From GCA-002727615 sp964442655 (GTDB lineage Bacteria > Pseudomonadota > Alphaproteobacteria > TMED109): 64,000 bases of DNA. Position numbers and translations under genes: made by a program. Below, piece by piece: positions 60,678-64,000 of the stretch; position 1 is the stretch's first letter, and each line of letters starts with the position of its first letter. The DNA is taken from the NCBI GenBank assembly GCA_964442655.1, contig CAYTZM010000009.1, positions 8,719 through 72,718 on the forward strand, given 5' to 3'. Below the pieces are notes generated by a model. It did not search any database, was not told the DNA's origin, and worked only from the letters and a program-made list of their open reading frames with translations.

Positions 60678-61365
60678 TATCTTTTGACTTTATATATTTT
60701 TTTTCTAATGAAAAATAGTCTTTAAAACCAATAATTTTTTGAATTTCATCAAAAGGCATTAGGTTATTTTTATTTATGATATTTTGTTTAAAATTCTTTA
60801 AAACTTTTTGAGTTGCTTTCATAGAGGCGGAAAGAATGGTTAATGGAAAAGCAGCAATCCTATAACCCATTTCTTCCAATTCCTTATATTCTAAAATGGG
60901 AGTATCTCCNNNNNNNNNNNNNNNNNNNNNNNNNNNNNNNNNNNNNNNNNNNNNNNNNNNNNNNNNNNNNNNNNNNNNNNNNNNNNNNNNNNNNNNNNNN
61001 NNNNNNNNNGACTCTTGGTCTTCTATCATGACTGCTGAAAATCCAGCATTACAAAAACCTTTTACAGTTCTTCTAACATTTAATTCATTTCCATATCCAG
61101 TATCTCCATCACCTATGATAGGGATATTCACATTTTCACATATATTCCTACCCTGCTCTATAATTTCTCCATATGAAATTAGTCCTGTATCAGGCAGACC
61201 TAGTTTTGTTGCAGAAGTAGCAAAGCCACTCATAAAACTTAGTTCGAATCCAGCTTGTTCTATCATTTTTGCAGAAAGAGCATCATAACAACATGGCATA
61301 ATATTAAGTTTGTTATTGTTTATAATGTTTTTAAGAAAGTCTGTTTTTGATTTTTTTTCACTCAT
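60670..61365 (-). CDS. Isocitrate lyase/PEP mutase superfamily protein (interrupted by an assembly gap)
   Basis: TIM-barrel enzyme of the PEP mutase/2-methylisocitrate lyase superfamily. The part before the gap has MPCCYDALSAKMIEQAGFE, GFATSATKLGLPDTGLIS, PIIGDGDTGYGN (Mg-binding Asp region) and SAVMIEDQE. After 100 N come GDTPILEYKELEEMGYR and IAAFPLTIL. The annotated frame gives 231 residues against about 285-295 expected, because the segment with the KKCGH-type catalytic loop is in the gap. Candidates are oxaloacetate decarboxylase or a carboxyphosphonoenolpyruvate-type enzyme. Overlaps its neighbours by 8 bp on both sides. The substrate is unknown. Confidence 0.82.
   Translation of the reverse strand: MSEKKSKTDFLKNIINNNKLNIMPCCYDALSAKMIEQAGFELSFMSGFATSATKLGLPDTGLISYGEIIEQGRNICENVNIPIIGDGDTGYGNELNVRRTVKGFCNAGFSAVMIEDQEXXXXXXXXXXXXXXXXXXXXXXXXXXXXXXXXXXGDTPILEYKELEEMGYRIAAFPLTILSASMKATQKVLKNFKQNIINKNNLMPFDEIQKIIGFKDYFSLEKKYIKSKDNE
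60910..61009. other. Assembly gap (100 N)
   Basis: Exactly 100 N bases inside the PEP-mutase-like gene. A round 100 is a common placeholder for a gap of unknown length. From family spacing between MIEDQ and the GDTP strand (about 90-95 residues), the missing DNA is likelier to be near 270-290 bp than 100, so coordinates downstream of this point may be shifted from the true genome. Confidence 0.97.
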
Positions 61366-62218
61366 ATTTAGTTACCTCTACCATTCTTCTAGTGTAACGA
61401 GATTTACTATCAGACAATAAATTTAAAATAGAAAAATGATTTTGATTTTTTAAAAGTTTAAAATTTATGGAATTATCTTTTTCTAATAGCATTTTTGTAT
61501 ATCTTTTAGTTTGCTCTATCCATGCTAAAGGCTCAGATTCTCCTACTGATAAAAATATATTTGAGGTAGTTTTTTTTGTTGGCATAGGGGTATTAATTGA
61601 AGCTTCCTCTTTAGTTAAACCAATTTCATCATTAAGGGATAATTTTAAAACTACCTCTGGTTCATATATACCACTTATTAGAAAGGTGGATTTAATTATA
61701 TCTTTTGGGATGTTCATAGTATCCCAACTAAAATTAGTTAATATTGCACACAAATGAGCTCCTGCTGAATGACCTGAAATATTAATGTTATTTGGATTCC
61801 CTCCAAATTTACGGCAATTGTTATAAATCCAAGTTATTGCCCCAAATACTTGATTTTTTATTTCTGATAATTTTATTGAAGGACATAAACCATAATTTAT
61901 AGAAAAATAAATACAATTTTGTTCTACGAAAGGTGTAGCCAAATGACTATGGTCAGCTTTATCTAATGCTCTCCAATAACCTCCATGAATAAAGATATGA
62001 ACAGGAGCATTTTGTATATGTTTTTTAGAAAAAATATCTAATTTTTCTAAAGGATGATTTCCATAAGGAATATCGAGACTTTTTGGTAATTTTTTTCGTG
62101 CTAATTCAGCTTTCTTTTGAGCTTCTTTAATATATTTATCAAAATTTGGTACAGCGATTCTTGGATTAAAGTGTTTTTCTATTTCTTTATTAGAAAATTT
62201 TTCCCAATCTAAAGTCAT
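61358..62218 (-). CDS. Alpha/beta hydrolase, kynurenine formamidase-like
   Basis: About 286 residues. The oxyanion-hole HGGYWRALDK and the nucleophile elbow SGHSAGAHLCA (about 155) are typical of the esterase/arylformamidase (BD-FAE) branch; His is in LKNQNHFSIL near the C-terminus. GTG at 62230 would also open the frame, but the ATG at 62218 is preceded by GGGGGT with good spacing, so I use it. First gene of the coupled run with the PEP-mutase-like enzyme, the small membrane protein, the symporter and YggT. The hydrolysed ester or amide is unknown. Confidence 0.83.
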   Translation of the reverse strand: MTLDWEKFSNKEIEKHFNPRIAVPNFDKYIKEAQKKAELARKKLPKSLDIPYGNHPLEKLDIFSKKHIQNAPVHIFIHGGYWRALDKADHSHLATPFVEQNCIYFSINYGLCPSIKLSEIKNQVFGAITWIYNNCRKFGGNPNNINISGHSAGAHLCAILTNFSWDTMNIPKDIIKSTFLISGIYEPEVVLKLSLNDEIGLTKEEASINTPMPTKKTTSNIFLSVGESEPLAWIEQTKRYTKMLLEKDNSINFKLLKNQNHFSILNLLSDSKSRYTRRMVEVTKYE

Positions 62219-62355
62219 TATAACCCCCACTTATGCTTTTATTACTTTAATGTATTAATAATTTTAATTTTTTTAAAGCTAAAAGGTGACAATTTATTTA
62301 AATATAAATAATATTAAAAGATAAATATTAATTTTTAGATGTTTGAGAATTTTTT

Positions 62356-62562
62356 ATGAGTCAAAATAAAATAAATAGAAATTATATAATTTTTACTTGT
62401 TTCATTTTATTAATGTTAATATTTCCTGTTTTTTCTATAGCCAATAAAGCAGAACCATTAATATTTGGAATGCCATTTATTATGGTATGGGTTTTATTTT
62501 GGATAATGATAGAATTTTTTGGTCTAGTAATTTTTATTAAAATTGATAAGGAAGAAGAATAA
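62356..62562 (+). CDS. DUF3311 family small membrane protein
   Basis: 68 residues with two membrane helices (about 9-28 and 40-62). NKAEPLIFGMPFIMVWVLFW between and within them matches DUF3311, a family encoded beside sodium:solute symporters. It ends 1 bp before the next symporter's ATG, so the two are translationally coupled. It lies opposite the minus-strand run, with a 126-bp divergent gap that must hold both promoters. Confidence 0.82.
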   Translation: MSQNKINRNYIIFTCFILLMLIFPVFSIANKAEPLIFGMPFIMVWVLFWIMIEFFGLVIFIKIDKEEE

Positions 62563-62563
62563 T

Positions 62564-64000
62564 ATGTTGGCTTGGCAAATAGCTCTAATTGCAATGTCTA
62601 TATATTTACTTTTAGCTTTTGCTATAGGTTTGTCTGCGGGAAGAGGAAGGTCTTTTTTTTCTATTTCGGAATATGCTGTAGGAGATAGAGGTTTTAGTTT
62701 ATTTATTATGTGGTTTCTTATGGGAGGAACTATTTTTTCGGCTTTTGCGTTTTTAGGAGGTCCAGGGTGGGCCTATTCTAAGGGAGCAGCTTCTCTCTAT
62801 ATTCTAGCCTATTGTACTCTTGGCTTATTACCTTGGTATATTATAGGTCCAAAAATTTCTCGTTTAGGTAAAAAGTCAAATTATATAACTATGGGGGATT
62901 TTTTAGGTGATAGGTATAATTCTAAATTTTTAATAATTATTATTGGAATTGTTTCATTATTAGCTTTTATTCCTTATTTGACACTTCAGATAAAAGGTAT
63001 GGGTTATATTTTTAATGTTTTAACTTACGGTAATATATCTTTTAAGTTGGGTGCTCTTTTAGCATTAGGAATAGTGGTTATATATGTAGCAACAAGTGGT
63101 GTTAGAGGTGCTGCCTGGAGTGATGTGTTTCAAGCTATACTTATGTTATTAGTTGCATGGGTACTTGGTATATATTTTGTAGAAACTCTGCATGGTGGAT
63201 TAAATAATATGTTTTCTAAAATAGTTGAAAGCAATCCTGATTTTTTAACTATAGGAAATGAGGGATCAAAAATATCTTCTGCCCGATATAGTAGTAATAT
63301 AGTTGTTTCTATGCTCGGGTTTCTTATGTGGCCACATTTATTTACTAAATCTTATACTACTACGGCTAAAAGAATTAAACTTACGGTTTTAGTGTATCCT
63401 ATTTTTGCTATATTTCTATTGCCTGTATTATTTATTGGTTTTTCTGGTATAGGTGTGGTGCCTTCAAGTGAATTAGAGCATTCTGGTCAAATATTACCTT
63501 ATTTAATCACACATCATTTAACTAATTCAGGATTGCTATATGGTATAGTTGGCGCAGGAGCTTTGGCTGCTGCAATGTCATCTTCAGATGCTATAACTCA
63601 TGGAGCATCGGTATCTTTTGGAAGGGATATTTGTAAAGTTATATTTCCATCTTTAAAAGAGAATCAAGAACTTTGGATTATGCGTGGTGCTGTAATAGGA
63701 GTAGGTGCTATTGCGTATTGTATAGCAATTTTTGGGAGTGATGGTTTAATAGCATTATTGTTAGGTGCTTATGGGGCAATAGTTCAATTAGCTCCAGGAG
63801 TTTATTCCGGTTTGTTTTGGAAAAAAGCTTCTACATTAGGTGTAATATTAGGACTTATTATTGGCGTAATTGTGACTATATATTTTCAATATATTGCAGG
63901 TTCGAGCCCATATGATCTACATCCGGGTTTAATTGGTTTACTAGTTAATATAGCAATTGTATTAATAATTAGTCTCATGCAAGAACAGACTGAAGAAAAG
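62564..64000 (+). CDS. Sodium:solute symporter (SSS family), partial, runs off the window
   Basis: 479 codons without a stop to the right edge; the true end is outside. SSS hallmarks: SEYAVGDRGFSLFIMWFLMGGTIFSAFAFLGGPGWAYSKG region, SGVRGAAWSDVFQAIL, and the sodium-site AGALAAAMSSSDAITHG near residue 330-345. About 12-13 helices can be read. It starts 2 bp after its small partner's stop; GGAAGAAG lies 5-12 nt upstream. It resembles the acetate/pantothenate-type branch but the substrate is unknown. Confidence 0.9.
   Translation, partial: MLAWQIALIAMSIYLLLAFAIGLSAGRGRSFFSISEYAVGDRGFSLFIMWFLMGGTIFSAFAFLGGPGWAYSKGAASLYILAYCTLGLLPWYIIGPKISRLGKKSNYITMGDFLGDRYNSKFLIIIIGIVSLLAFIPYLTLQIKGMGYIFNVLTYGNISFKLGALLALGIVVIYVATSGVRGAAWSDVFQAILMLLVAWVLGIYFVETLHGGLNNMFSKIVESNPDFLTIGNEGSKISSARYSSNIVVSMLGFLMWPHLFTKSYTTTAKRIKLTVLVYPIFAIFLLPVLFIGFSGIGVVPSSELEHSGQILPYLITHHLTNSGLLYGIVGAGALAAAMSSSDAITHGASVSFGRDICKVIFPSLKENQELWIMRGAVIGVGAIAYCIAIFGSDGLIALLLGAYGAIVQLAPGVYSGLFWKKASTLGVILGLIIGVIVTIYFQYIAGSSPYDLHPGLIGLLVNIAIVLIISLMQEQTEEK

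Noticed and set aside
60843..61288. Plus-strand frames running through the N gap
   Set aside because: They exist only because N codons are read as open; the minus-strand PEP-mutase-like gene explains the region.

Overview
The window looks like a chromosomal stretch of an AT-rich (by eye about 30% G+C, not counted), streamlined alphaproteobacterium, probably an uncultured marine lineage. I could not place it further by eye. The alphaproteobacterial assignment rests on families and gene orders typical of the class: TrcR/DUF1013, DUF1192, DUF2125, DUF4167, DUF1178, DUF2889, IalB, the lysC-rodZ-ispG-hisS-prfA-prmC-DUF4167 run, the bolA / J-domain / cobS / cobT / rpmB block, and the aroB-aroK-small protein-repeat protein-xerD-accA block. 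A run of exactly 100 N (60910-61009) shows that this is a scaffold from a draft or metagenome assembly. Genes fill almost everything: no gene-free stretch exceeds about 185 bp, and I found no tRNA, rRNA, CRISPR, insertion sequence or phage gene.

Layout. 45-5978: gamma-glutamyltransferase, a ketopantoate-reductase-like and acyl-CoA-ligase pair, an omega-aminotransferase and an AhpD-like protein. 5979-9605: metX-metW facing away from chorismate mutase and prephenate dehydrogenase. 9602-13831: minus-strand run qor-trcR-hldE-DUF2125. 13931-15895: DUF1192, a thioesterase, L31 and a prolyl iminopeptidase. 15948-18509: a large periplasmic M23 endopeptidase with five LysM/OapA-like units. 18567-25911: the translation and isoprenoid cluster with lysC and an unusual rodZ. 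26032-34566: ubiG, secA, argJ, mutT, two methyltransferases, grxC, a nitrilase-like amidase and DUF1178. 34587-40823: B12-dependent methylmalonyl-CoA mutase, L28, CobT/CobS, a J-domain protein and BolA. 40824-49737: DUF2889, an AEC transporter remnant, a CorC-like protein, aroB, aroK, a 44-residue membrane protein, a secreted helical-repeat protein, xerD, accA and an MFS transporter. 49748-58696: Nudix, PrpE, BI-1, phhB, DUF3429, a DMT transporter, a quinone reductase, IalB, rlmN and argG. 58697-64000: two sodium:solute symporter modules, each with its own small membrane partner. One is coupled to a hydrolase and a PEP-mutase/isocitrate-lyase-like enzyme; the other runs off the right edge.

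How the genes work together. PrpE and methylmalonyl-CoA mutase are two steps of propionate use, and CobS/CobT relate to the mutase's cobalamin supply. RodZ and the M23 endopeptidase both act on the cell envelope, and they share a domain.

The most striking observation is that this shared domain is 138 residues long, gap-free and about 81% identical. It contains 149 bp of perfect DNA identity in inverted orientation, 6.4 kb apart. That pattern suggests domain capture by rodZ followed by recent gene conversion. Other points of note are a metX with no ATG, GTG, TTG or CTG start and a probable ATT start, and convergent genes that almost always abut or overlap at their stop codons.
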